Below, one piece after another: positions 1 to 6,469 of a stretch of 18,515 nt of DNA; the first letter of the stretch is position 1; the number at the start of each line of letters is the position of its first letter. The DNA lies in the NCBI GenBank assembly GCA_025362825.1, contig JANYFF010000599.1:1-18515 (forward strand). The letters run 5' to 3'. This stretch comes from Polaromonas sp. Its GTDB lineage: Bacteria; Pseudomonadota; Gammaproteobacteria; Burkholderiales; Burkholderiaceae_C. A program made the translations under genes and the position numbers. The notes under the pieces are model-generated. The model did no database searches, had not been told where the DNA came from, and saw only the letters and a list, made by a program, of their open reading frames with translations.

Positions 1-221
1 CCAGGCATATCGAGGTTCTTGATGTCGCCGTGCTTCAGCGTGATCTTTTTGTTTTCCATGTCGACCTTGCGCACTTCGGCTTCGGTCGTGTCGCCGGCGG
101 GTACAGCCATTTCTTTTTTACTGTCCATGGCCATCGGCGCGCCGGCATGTGATGCTGCAAAGGCAGATGCAGTGACTAACGACAGGGCAGAAATGGCGAG
201 CAGTGATTTAAGGTTTTTCAT
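1..221 (-). CDS. CusF-like periplasmic copper-binding protein (3' end cut by window edge)
   Basis: The first 73 codons are visible and the rest lies beyond the left edge. The protein opens with a clear signal peptide (MKNLKSLLAISALSLVTASAFA, roughly residues 1-22). After a short Met/His-containing linker it reads EVRKVDMENKKITLKHGDIKNLDMPG, which matches the start of the CusF beta-barrel fold (a conserved lysine-rich strand followed by the H-G-x-I-x-x-L-x-M-P motif). CusF-family proteins bind Cu(I)/Ag(I) in the periplasm and pass it to RND pumps or other acceptors. It is the last visible gene of the minus-strand copper operon, 27 bp after the DUF411 gene. No strong ribosome binding site is visible; GAAAG lies upstream of the ATG. 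The family call is good, but the Met/Trp ligand residues are not all in view. Confidence 0.82.
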   Translation of the reverse strand, partial: MKNLKSLLAISALSLVTASAFAASHAGAPMAMDSKKEMAVPAGDTTEAEVRKVDMENKKITLKHGDIKNLDMP

Positions 222-248
222 GATGGTTCTTTCAAGAGTTGAGGTTGA

Positions 249-752
249 TTACGTTGAAGGTTTCTGTGGATAAGACTGATAAACGCGGGAGTTGCCGTCG
301 TTGAGGACCAGCAAAACGTCCTGGGCATCACGGGCGTTGCCCATTTCCATGCCCGGTGAGCCAGTTGGCATACCTGGCACGGCCAGAGCAATGGCCTGCG
401 GTTTTTCCTGCAGAAGGCGCCGCATTTCCCTTGCAGGAACATGGCCCTCCAGCACGTAGGAGCCCAGCAGTCCGGTATGGCAGGATCCGAACTTTTTGGC
501 CAGCCCGAGCTTTTGGCGCATGGGCGCGGTATCTTTGACATCGTGGGTCACGACCTCAAAGCCGTTGCTGCGCAGATGGGAAACCCATTCGCTGCAGCAA
601 TCACAGTTGGGCGTTTTCCAGACCGTCACGCGGTCTTTTGACGACGCGGCCAGCACGCCCAAGGGTTGCCCCAGTACCGTGGTACCAGCCAGCCAAAAGG
701 TCTGCCGTACAGCTGACCGCCTGGAAACCAGATCAGTGCTTGTGGTCGCCAT
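249..752 (-). CDS. DUF411 family (CopG-like) periplasmic metal-binding protein
   Basis: This 167-residue protein has a Tat-like N-terminus (RR at residues 11-12 followed by a hydrophobic stretch). The mature part begins VTVWKTPNCDCCSEWVSHL, with Cys50, Cys52 and Cys53, followed by GSCHTG with Cys91-His92. This is the DUF411 signature: a thioredoxin-like fold with a CxCC motif and a second Cys-His. CopG proteins of this family bind copper and have been proposed to have a redox role in copper resistance. The ATG at 752 has AGGA about 6 nt upstream. The gene overlaps the 3' end of the cupredoxin gene by 20 nt, which suggests translational coupling. Family assignment is firm; the exact biochemical role is inferred from family knowledge. 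Confidence 0.88.
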   Translation of the reverse strand: MATTSTDLVSRRSAVRQTFWLAGTTVLGQPLGVLAASSKDRVTVWKTPNCDCCSEWVSHLRSNGFEVVTHDVKDTAPMRQKLGLAKKFGSCHTGLLGSYVLEGHVPAREMRRLLQEKPQAIALAVPGMPTGSPGMEMGNARDAQDVLLVLNDGNSRVYQSYPQKPST

Positions 753-1245
753 GGTCGTCCTGCTTTGTAGCCGCTTTGCCGCCGGCGACGGTCACAACAC
801 CCTTCATGCCCGCGTCGTAATGACCAGGCTGCAGGCAGGCAAAGTCAACCTTGCCCGGTTTGGTGAACTGCCAGATGATTTCGCCGGTCTTGCCAGGGGC
901 CACAGTGACCATGTTGGCATCCGCGTGTTCCATCTCCGGGTTCTTCTTCATCACTTCGTAGTGCTCCTTGAGTTCCTTTTCAGTACCCAGCACCATTTCG
1001 TGCTTGATCTTGCCAGAGTTCTTGACCACAAATCGGATGGTTTCACCCTGCTTGACCGTCACGTTGGGAGCGCCAAAGCGCATGGTGTCGCTCATGTCCA
1101 TAGTGATGGTCCGTGAGACTTTGGATGCAACACCGGGCTTGCCGATGCCTTCATCGTCATGTCCCCCGGCGTGGGTGCCGGATGCCATGGCTGTCATGGC
1201 CATCAGCAGCGATGGAAGTGCGATCAGGAGGTTACGTGTTTTCAT
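733..1245 (-). CDS. copI: CopI-like periplasmic cupredoxin (type 1 copper protein)
   Basis: This 170-residue protein has a signal peptide (about residues 1-21), a short His-rich mature N-terminus and a cupredoxin domain. The type 1 copper ligands are visible as His82 (KHEM), Cys137 (FACLQPGH), His142 and Met147. The C-terminus is His-rich (HGDHKH). Small cupredoxins of this kind beside multicopper oxidases include CopI of Rubrivivax, which is required for copper tolerance; the His-rich tails suggest metal capture in addition to electron transfer. The ATG at 1245 has AAAGG 7 nt upstream. It sits 29 bp after the multicopper oxidase gene and overlaps the following DUF411 gene. The domain call is certain; equivalence to CopI is likely but not proven from sequence alone. 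Confidence 0.88.
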   Translation of the reverse strand: MKTRNLLIALPSLLMAMTAMASGTHAGGHDDEGIGKPGVASKVSRTITMDMSDTMRFGAPNVTVKQGETIRFVVKNSGKIKHEMVLGTEKELKEHYEVMKKNPEMEHADANMVTVAPGKTGEIIWQFTKPGKVDFACLQPGHYDAGMKGVVTVAGGKAATKQDDHGDHKH

Positions 1246-1274
1246 GGAGATACCTTTCTAGGTTAAAAAACTAA

Positions 1275-2708
1275 TCAGTGCTTCATGCCGCCCATGCCAC
1301 TCATACCGTTCATGGGGGGCTTGCGGACCTGGACTTCGACTTCCTTGGTTGGCATGTTTTGAGCTTTCATGGCCTGGCCACCGCCACTCGTAGCCCTGTC
1401 CGCCACCGGTGCGGCACCTGTCCATTCATAAGCGACGGTGCCCGCCGGGTGCTTGTACCAACCGGGGTCCTTGTAGTCGCCGGCTTTCTGGTCTTTACGC
1501 ACCTTGAGCATGCTGAACATGCCGCCCATCTCCACGGAGCCGAAGGGGCCCGCGCCCGTCATCATTCGCTCTGTGTTGTCGGGCAAAGGCATCTCCATTT
1601 CTCCCATATCAGCCATGCCGCGTTCACCCATGACCATGTAGTCGGGAATCAGTTTGGTGATGTCGCGGGCCACCTTGCGATGGTCAACGCCTATCATGGT
1701 CGGAACATCGTGGCCCATGGCGTTCATGGTGTGATGGCTCTTGTGGCAATGGAAAGCCCAGTCGCCTTCTTCATTGGCGACAAACTCGATCTGCCGCATC
1801 TGCCCCACCGCCACATCCGTCGTGACTTCAGGCCAGCGCGCAGATTTCGGTATGGCACCGCCATCGGTACCGGTGACCGTGAACTCGTGCCCATGGATGT
1901 GGATAGGATGGTTCGTCATGGTCAGGTTGCCCATCCGTATGCGCACCTTGTCATTCTTGCGAACTACCAGCGGATCAATGCCCGGAAAAACCCGGCTGTT
2001 CCAGCTCCAGAGGTTGAAGTCAAGCATGGTCATGATCTTGGGCGTGTACAGGCCCGGATCAATGTCATACGCGTTGAGCAGAAACACAAAGTCGCGGTTG
2101 ACCTCGTCAATCAGCGGGTGTGCAGCCTTGGGATGGGTAATCCAGAAACCCATCATGCCCATGGCCATCTGTGTCATCTCGTCAGCGTGCGGGTGGTACA
2201 TGAAAGTGCCAGGTCGCCGTGCCACGAATTCGTACACAAAGGTCTTGCCCGCCGGGATGGCTGGCTGGTTAAGGCCCGCGACGCCATCCATGCCATTGGG
2301 CAGGCGCTGTCCGTGCCAATGCACGCTGGTGTGTTCCGGCAGCTTGTTGGTCACAAAAATCCGTACCGTGTCACCTTCAACAACTTCAATGGTTGGCCCT
2401 GGTGACTGGCCGTTGTAGCCCCACAGGTGGGCCTTGAATCCGGGCGACATCTCGCGCACCACAGGTTCAGCCACCAGATGGAACTCCTTGACACCGGCAT
2501 TCATGCGCCACGGCAGTGTCCAGCCGTTCAGGGTGACCACCGGGTTGTAAGGCCTGCCGGAATTGGGCACCAAGGGCGCCATGGTGTCGGGTCTGGTTTG
2601 AATCACGGGCTCCGGCAATGCCGCCATGGCCACCTTGCTAACCGCAGCTGCCGCAAGCGCCGTCGTGATGGCGCCGGCACCGCTCAGGAAATTTCTTCTG
2701 TTGTTCAT
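1275..2708 (-). CDS. Tat-exported multicopper oxidase (copper resistance, CopA/CueO-type)
   Basis: The 477-residue protein begins MNNRRNFLSG, a Tat twin-arginine signal, which is why the ATG at 2708 is preferred over an in-frame GTG at 2756. All four multicopper oxidase ligand clusters are present: HWH at 130-132, HPH at 172-174, HPIHIH at 267-272, and HCH at 320-322 with His326 and axial Met331. This is a complete type 1/2/3 copper set. The protein would oxidise Cu(I) to the less toxic Cu(II) in the periplasm. A Met-rich C-terminal tail (MADMGEMEM, MNGMSGMGGM) resembles copper-binding regions of CopA/PcoA proteins. It lies between the outer-membrane lipoprotein gene and copI in one operon. 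No PcoB/CopB partner is visible. The ribosome site is weak. Confidence 0.92.
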   Translation of the reverse strand: MNNRRNFLSGAGAITTALAAAAVSKVAMAALPEPVIQTRPDTMAPLVPNSGRPYNPVVTLNGWTLPWRMNAGVKEFHLVAEPVVREMSPGFKAHLWGYNGQSPGPTIEVVEGDTVRIFVTNKLPEHTSVHWHGQRLPNGMDGVAGLNQPAIPAGKTFVYEFVARRPGTFMYHPHADEMTQMAMGMMGFWITHPKAAHPLIDEVNRDFVFLLNAYDIDPGLYTPKIMTMLDFNLWSWNSRVFPGIDPLVVRKNDKVRIRMGNLTMTNHPIHIHGHEFTVTGTDGGAIPKSARWPEVTTDVAVGQMRQIEFVANEEGDWAFHCHKSHHTMNAMGHDVPTMIGVDHRKVARDITKLIPDYMVMGERGMADMGEMEMPLPDNTERMMTGAGPFGSVEMGGMFSMLKVRKDQKAGDYKDPGWYKHPAGTVAYEWTGAAPVADRATSGGGQAMKAQNMPTKEVEVQVRKPPMNGMSGMGGMKH

Positions 2709-2739
2709 GAGTAATCCATAAAATAGGTTGAGTGCGCCA

Positions 2740-4164
2740 TTACTTCGCAGAGGCACCGCCAGCCATGGGGGCGGACACCATCATGGACATGGGCTTGCCG
2801 GTCATGGACGCTGCCAGGGCGGCATCCGAGAGCCAGAATTGCTGGTAAGAGTTGATGGCTGCCATCACGCTGGACACCTGGTCACGGCTGTCGGCCAGCA
2901 GTTCAAACACGCTGATCAACATGCCGTTGTAACGAAGCCCGTTTTCTTCCGCCATGGCGCGGCGCAGCGGAACGATTTCGTCCCGGTAGTGCCTGGCCAC
3001 GTCGTAGGCTGTCCTGTAGGCCGAATAGCTTTCGCGCAGTTGTGACGACGCACCCCGAACCGTGCTTTCGTAACGATTGGCGGCGACCAGTGATTGTGCG
3101 TTCATCGTTGCGCGCTGGGCCGACCCCCAATCGAAAATCGGCAACCGAATACCCAGGTCGTAACCGGTACGCGGGGTCCTGGTACCGGCAGTGGCGTTGG
3201 TGACGGTATCGCGACGAATCCCGAGCTCAACGTCAACAACGCTGGTCAGCAGGTTCAGACCTTGGGCTCGGCCTGCCGTGTCAAGCTGGCTGCGCGCCAA
3301 TTGCACGTCCAGTCGCTGCTCCGCTGCATTTGCTGAAACGATGCCTGCAGCGCGTGGCTCTTTTGGCAGATCCGGCAGGCGCTCAGGAAGTTGCAACTGC
3401 CCCGCCTGGACGTCTGTCAGCCCCAGCAAGCGCACCAGTTCTTCACGCGATGCAGTGTCTGTGTGGCGGGCTGCTGCCAGCTGTGCCACGCTGTCTGCGT
3501 AAAACACCTGCTGACGCTGGCGTTGAAGTTTGGTGAAGTTGCCGACCTGCTGCATGCGCTGCGCAAGCTCCGCGCTGGCCTGAGCACTGGCATTGACCTG
3601 TTCGGCGTATTGAAGGGTCTGCCTGGCCGCCACCGCCCGCACCCAGCCTTGACGAACGGCCGTGACCTGTTCGATCACACTGGCGCTGAGCTGGACTCTG
3701 GCTTGCGCAATAAGCCCCCGGGAGATGCCCTGGCGATACGGCAGTGTCAAGACATCAATCAAACCGAAAGACAGCAACCGGTTAAGTTCCAGTTCGTTAC
3801 CGTAACGCAGCCGCTCAAACGAGAATACCGGATTCGCGATGCGCCCGGCCTGACTGGCCTGAGCCATGTCAGACCAGCTTTGAGCCAGCAGGGTCTGCAC
3901 CGCAGGGCTGTTGGCCAGAGCAAGCTGTACGGCATCGTCCATACCCAGGGGTTTGGCCAGCAGTTCAGCGCTGAGTTTCTGGCGCGCCTGCACCTGTTGA
4001 TCCGTGCGGCTGAGCTCCAGCTTGCCCTGCGTGAAAGCAACTGTCGTGTCGTTGGTGTCTTTGACGGTCTGGTCAATATTCACAGAGGCACAGCCAGCCA
4101 GCACGAGAACAGCGGCAACCACTGCACCTGACTTGAAAGTGCTTTTCGCGGAAGGAGCTTTCAT
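2740..4164 (-). CDS. TolC-family outer-membrane efflux lipoprotein in the copper operon
   Basis: The 474-residue protein has a lipoprotein signal with lipobox VLAGC (Cys25). It is followed by the long alpha-helical repeats of an outer-membrane efflux protein, including LGMDDAVQLALANSPAVQ near residue 70 and a second half-repeat around residues 240-440. CusC-like factors form the outer-membrane duct of tripartite pumps. GGAGGT lies 8 nt before the ATG at 4164, and the start overlaps the stop of the preceding small gene by 4 nt (ATGA). An odd point is that no RND pump or adaptor is visible in this operon; one may lie beyond the left edge after the CusF-like gene. The substrate is presumed to be Cu(I), from context. 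Confidence 0.88.
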   Translation of the reverse strand: MKAPSAKSTFKSGAVVAAVLVLAGCASVNIDQTVKDTNDTTVAFTQGKLELSRTDQQVQARQKLSAELLAKPLGMDDAVQLALANSPAVQTLLAQSWSDMAQASQAGRIANPVFSFERLRYGNELELNRLLSFGLIDVLTLPYRQGISRGLIAQARVQLSASVIEQVTAVRQGWVRAVAARQTLQYAEQVNASAQASAELAQRMQQVGNFTKLQRQRQQVFYADSVAQLAAARHTDTASREELVRLLGLTDVQAGQLQLPERLPDLPKEPRAAGIVSANAAEQRLDVQLARSQLDTAGRAQGLNLLTSVVDVELGIRRDTVTNATAGTRTPRTGYDLGIRLPIFDWGSAQRATMNAQSLVAANRYESTVRGASSQLRESYSAYRTAYDVARHYRDEIVPLRRAMAEENGLRYNGMLISVFELLADSRDQVSSVMAAINSYQQFWLSDAALAASMTGKPMSMMVSAPMAGGASAK

Positions 4165-4478
4165 GGCTTGCTACCTCCGGTTTTCGGTTCGGGCATCTTG
4201 CTCATATCGTGAGCCGGCGCCTTGTCGTCGGGTTGCTGTGCTTCCCTGGCGTAGACGCGCCAGCCGCCGATGCGGCCAGTCGTATCGTTGACCTCTTTCC
4301 AGTTCAGGAGCTTGTCGTCTGTATAGGGCTTGTAACCCTCAAAGGCCGACCGGTAGGTCAATGTTGAAACAGGCGGCGCGTCGGGCAAAGGGGATGCTGG
4401 CGCTGATGTTTGCGCAGCAGCTATCCCCGACAGGGAAAATATCGGAACCAGCCACACGGCGGGTGAGTTTTTGAACAT
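4161..4478 (-). CDS. Conserved small exported protein of unknown function
   Basis: This 105-residue product has a signal peptide (about residues 1-22, ending IAAAQ). A proline-rich stretch follows, then a compact region with SAFEGYKPYTDDKLLNWKEV and GRIGGWRVYAREAQ. The end is hydrophilic with scattered Met and His. I do not recognise an assigned domain, but small exported proteins of this look sit in front of copper outer-membrane-factor genes in Burkholderiales as far as I recall. GAGGA precedes the ATG at 4478. Its stop overlaps the start of the outer-membrane lipoprotein gene (ATGA), so the two are almost certainly translated together. A role with the outer-membrane factor or in copper binding is only inference. 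Confidence 0.72.
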   Translation of the reverse strand: MFKNSPAVWLVPIFSLSGIAAAQTSAPASPLPDAPPVSTLTYRSAFEGYKPYTDDKLLNWKEVNDTTGRIGGWRVYAREAQQPDDKAPAHDMSKMPEPKTGGSKP

Positions 4479-4566
4479 GGAATCCTCGCGTTTTCATGAG
4501 ACGGCGACAGCAAGGCATCCCGTGAGGGAGGCATTGATGACGGACGATGAAAAGATGCGCCGGTCA

Positions 4567-4585
4567 CTGCAGCTCGAAGCTGCAG
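4567..4585 (-). other. Strong stem-loop between the first and second genes of the copper operon
   Basis: CTGCAGCT and AGCTGCAG form a perfect 8-bp stem with a 3-nt loop, just after the stop of the 138-residue gene and about 90 bp before the next start. In the transcript the loop region reads TTCG-like, which would be very stable. There is a T-rich stretch (CATCTTTTC) about 10 nt downstream but no immediate U tract, so it may be an attenuator or mRNA-processing/stability element rather than a classical terminator. Confidence 0.5.
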
Positions 4586-4597
4586 CGGCATGGCGCG

Positions 4598-5014
4598 TCA
4601 GACGCGAGGCGGTTTGTCGGGGAGGCGCGAGGGGACAGCATGAATCAGGACGAACGGCTCGGCCAGATCAGCTTTGGGAAGGGACTGAAATTTAACAGTC
4701 CGGGGAAGTTCAGAAATTGCCATGACGCTACAGCAAGCGGCGCAAACACTGCATTTGTGCGATGCGCCTGGCAACTGTTTGTGATCATCAGGGGACTGCG
4801 TGCCTGCCTGTGTCATCTTGTTGTGTTTTGAATGGTCATGCTGCGCATCCATGGAGCCAGCCATTTGATGATGGCCGGAAGCTACTTCCATCTGCTCCAC
4901 CTTCACATCGTGGTCCGCCCCACTACCGCAAAAAAGCATCGATGCCGCAGCAAAGCCTTGGAGGGGCAAAGCCAACATCATCAGGCAAAGCAGCAGATAG
5001 CGAAAACGCAACAT
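4598..5014 (-). CDS. Small exported Cys/His-rich protein (CopL/DUF2946-like), first gene of copper operon
   Basis: This 138-residue product has a signal peptide (about residues 1-24), a His/Met-rich central region (MEVASGHHQMAGSMDAQHDH) and a cysteine cluster HKCSVCAACC with Cys88, Cys91, Cys94 and Cys95. It looks like the small metal-binding leader proteins found at the head of copper operons (CopL in Xanthomonas, DUF2946 members), but I cannot confirm the family from sequence alone. As the promoter-proximal gene it could bind periplasmic copper or help regulate the downstream genes, as reported for CopL. The ATG at 5014 has no visible Shine-Dalgarno and lies very close to a predicted -10 box. 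A stem-loop separates it from the next gene. Confidence 0.7.
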   Translation of the reverse strand: MLRFRYLLLCLMMLALPLQGFAAASMLFCGSGADHDVKVEQMEVASGHHQMAGSMDAQHDHSKHNKMTQAGTQSPDDHKQLPGASHKCSVCAACCSVMAISELPRTVKFQSLPKADLAEPFVLIHAVPSRLPDKPPRV

Positions 5015-5024
5015 ATTAAATGGG

Positions 5025-5054
5025 ATTCTAGCGATATATATTAGTTCCGTGCAA
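5025..5054 (-). promoter_or_regulatory. Predicted sigma-70-like promoter of the copper operon
   Basis: Read on the minus strand, TTGCAC (5054-5049) and TAGAAT (5030-5025) are separated by 18 bp. The -10 ends only about 10 bp before the ATG at 5014, so the leader would be very short or absent. An inverted repeat AACCT-N8-AGGTT (5053-5070) abuts and slightly overlaps the -35, a typical place for an activator or two-component response regulator. No copper regulator gene is visible next to it. Confidence 0.45.
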
Positions 5055-5071
5055 CCTATACCCGAAGGTTC

Positions 5072-5096
5072 AGTTACTGGAAGTAAGCGAGTAACT
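5072..5096. repeat. Inverted repeat between dmeF and the copper operon
   Basis: AGTTACT and AGTAACT form a perfect 7-bp inverted repeat with an 11-bp spacer, between the dmeF stop and the copper operon promoter. No T tract follows on either strand, so it looks more like a protein-binding site than an intrinsic terminator. Confidence 0.4.
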
Positions 5097-5104
5097 AGAC
5101 CCGG

Positions 5105-6055
5105 TCAAGTGCTGCGTTTGTTCACTTCTACTGAAATATGCACCAGTTCCTCGTGAATCTGGATCTGCTTTTTGAAGTAGTCGGGCGTTGCATCGGCTTC
5201 CGTCACCAAAGATACGATGCACGAATACATTCCCTTGCCAACTCGCCACACATGCAAGTCGGAAATGGTGGCCTTCACCGGGCTGGCGTCTATCACTTCA
5301 CGGATCTCCGCAACAACAGGCGCATCCATCTCGGCATCGAGAAGAACTCGCCCTGAATCGCGCAAAAGGCCGACCGCCCAAACAGCCACCAGAATGGCTC
5401 CGGCAATTCCCATGACCGGGTCCAGCCAGCTAGCACCCCAATACTTACCGCCAATCAACGCCAGAACGGCAAGAACGGAGGTCGCCGCATCAGCAATCAC
5501 ATGAACATAAGCAGAGCGCAGATTCAGATCGTGATGGTGACCATGTGCCTGGTGGTCATGAGCACCTGCAGCATGATGACCGCCGTGATCATGGCTATGA
5601 CCGTCTTTAAGCAACCACGCGCAAACGATATTGACAAGCAGGCCGACTGCGGCAATCGCAATAGCCTGATCGTAGTGAATCGCACTGGGAGATATAAGAC
5701 GCTCAACGGACTGATACAACATCAAGCCGGCGACCAGGACCAGAAGAAGCGCGCTGGTATAGCCAGCCAGAACCTCAATCTTCCATGTGCCAAAAGCAAA
5801 CCGGACATCTGTGGCAAATCGTCGCGCTGCGCCATAGGCAAACACAGACAGCCCAAGTGCCAGTGCGTGCGAACTCATGTGCCATCCATCCGCCAGCAGA
5901 GCCATCGAATTGAACACCCAACCACCGGCTATTTCGACAACCATCATGATGGCAGTAATGACCACTACCCACCGCGTGTTTCTTTCAGCCAGGGGGTTGC
6001 CCTCGTCGAAGACGTGCGAGTGTTGCCAACTATCTATTGATGACGGGTTTTGCAT
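5105..6055 (-). CDS. dmeF: DmeF-type CDF family divalent metal cation exporter
   Basis: The 316-residue protein has the six membrane spans of the cation diffusion facilitator family. Metal-site residues are His59-x3-His63 in TM2 (DGWHMSSH) and His185-x3-Asp189 in TM5 (HVIAD). Between TM4 and TM5 lies a strongly His-rich cytosolic loop (residues 150-175, many HxH), and a C-terminal cytoplasmic domain follows. The first residues (QHSHVFDEGN) resemble DmeF proteins, which export Co(II) and Ni(II) in Cupriavidus and rhizobia. The ATG at 6055 is chosen because upstream in-frame codons run through the promoter. It is divergent from a DmeR/RcnR-type repressor, as in known dmeRF loci. Cobalt/nickel specificity is inferred from the subfamily and regulator, not proven. 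Confidence 0.88.
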   Translation of the reverse strand: MQNPSSIDSWQHSHVFDEGNPLAERNTRWVVVITAIMMVVEIAGGWVFNSMALLADGWHMSSHALALGLSVFAYGAARRFATDVRFAFGTWKIEVLAGYTSALLLVLVAGLMLYQSVERLISPSAIHYDQAIAIAAVGLLVNIVCAWLLKDGHSHDHGGHHAAGAHDHQAHGHHHDLNLRSAYVHVIADAATSVLAVLALIGGKYWGASWLDPVMGIAGAILVAVWAVGLLRDSGRVLLDAEMDAPVVAEIREVIDASPVKATISDLHVWRVGKGMYSCIVSLVTEADATPDYFKKQIQIHEELVHISVEVNKRST

Positions 6056-6077
6056 GAGATGACGTTTACTTGCACAT

Positions 6078-6114
6078 TTTATATACTGCACCCCAGTATA
6101 GTAAATCCTGGGGT
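6078..6114. promoter_or_regulatory. dmeF promoter with embedded RcnR/DmeR-type operator
   Basis: On the minus strand, -35 TTTACT (6105-6100) and -10 TATAAA (6083-6078) are 16 bp apart. The spacer holds TACTGGGGTGCAGTA (6098-6084), which closely fits the RcnR operator form TACT-G6-N-AGTA. A second G tract, CTGGGGT at 6108-6114, is an exact inverted partner of ACCCCAG at 6090-6096, giving two opposed half-sites. The second lies just upstream of the repressor's TTG start, so bound repressor would block both dmeF transcription and its own expression. Confidence 0.72.
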
Positions 6115-6119
6115 ATTGT

Positions 6120-6395
6120 TTGGCCCATACCGTAAAACACAAGAAAAGCCTGTTGACAAGAATCCGTCGAATCAAAGGGCAGGCCAATGCGCTGGAAGGT
6201 GCGCTGGACAGTGAAACCGAGTGCGGCGACATTCTTCAGCAAATCGCGGCCATCCGGGGAGCCGTCAATGGACTAATGATGGAAGTTCTTGACGGGCACC
6301 TGAGGGAGCATCTCGGGAGCGAGGCAATGTCCGCAATACAGCGGGAAAAGGACATCGATCAGGTCGTATCCATTTTTCGCTCTTATCTGAAATAG
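6120..6395 (+). CDS. dmeR: RcnR/DmeR-type Co/Ni-responsive repressor (CsoR/RcnR family)
   Basis: The 91-residue all-helical protein aligns by eye with RcnR from the first residue (MAHTVKHKKSLLTRIRRIKGQ). The RcnR metal-ligand fingerprint is complete at the canonical positions: His3, Cys35, His60 and His64. The block QQIAAIRGAVNGLMMEVLDGH is characteristic of the family. The start is TTG at 6120: it places His3 correctly and no ATG fits; GGGG lies 6 nt upstream. It faces dmeF across a 64-bp gap containing a matching operator. Such repressors leave DNA on binding Co(II) or Ni(II). The His-Cys-His-His set argues against Cu(I) sensing. Confidence 0.9.
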   Translation: MAHTVKHKKSLLTRIRRIKGQANALEGALDSETECGDILQQIAAIRGAVNGLMMEVLDGHLREHLGSEAMSAIQREKDIDQVVSIFRSYLK

Positions 6396-6469
6396 AACCG
6401 GCAGCGTAGGTCCACTCAGATTCAACGGACACTGATAAGGTGGAGTGCTAGCCCGGACTTACTAAGCAA

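Noticed and set aside
1278..2405. Long plus-strand open frame opposite the multicopper oxidase
   Set aside because: It is antisense to a protein with all copper-ligand motifs, is His-rich only because of the complementary codons, and has no ribosome site or domain pattern.
4471..4831. Small plus-strand open frames around the gap between the first two copper-operon genes
   Set aside because: They overlap the start of a signal-peptide gene and a Cys/His-rich gene on the other strand and show no protein-like features.
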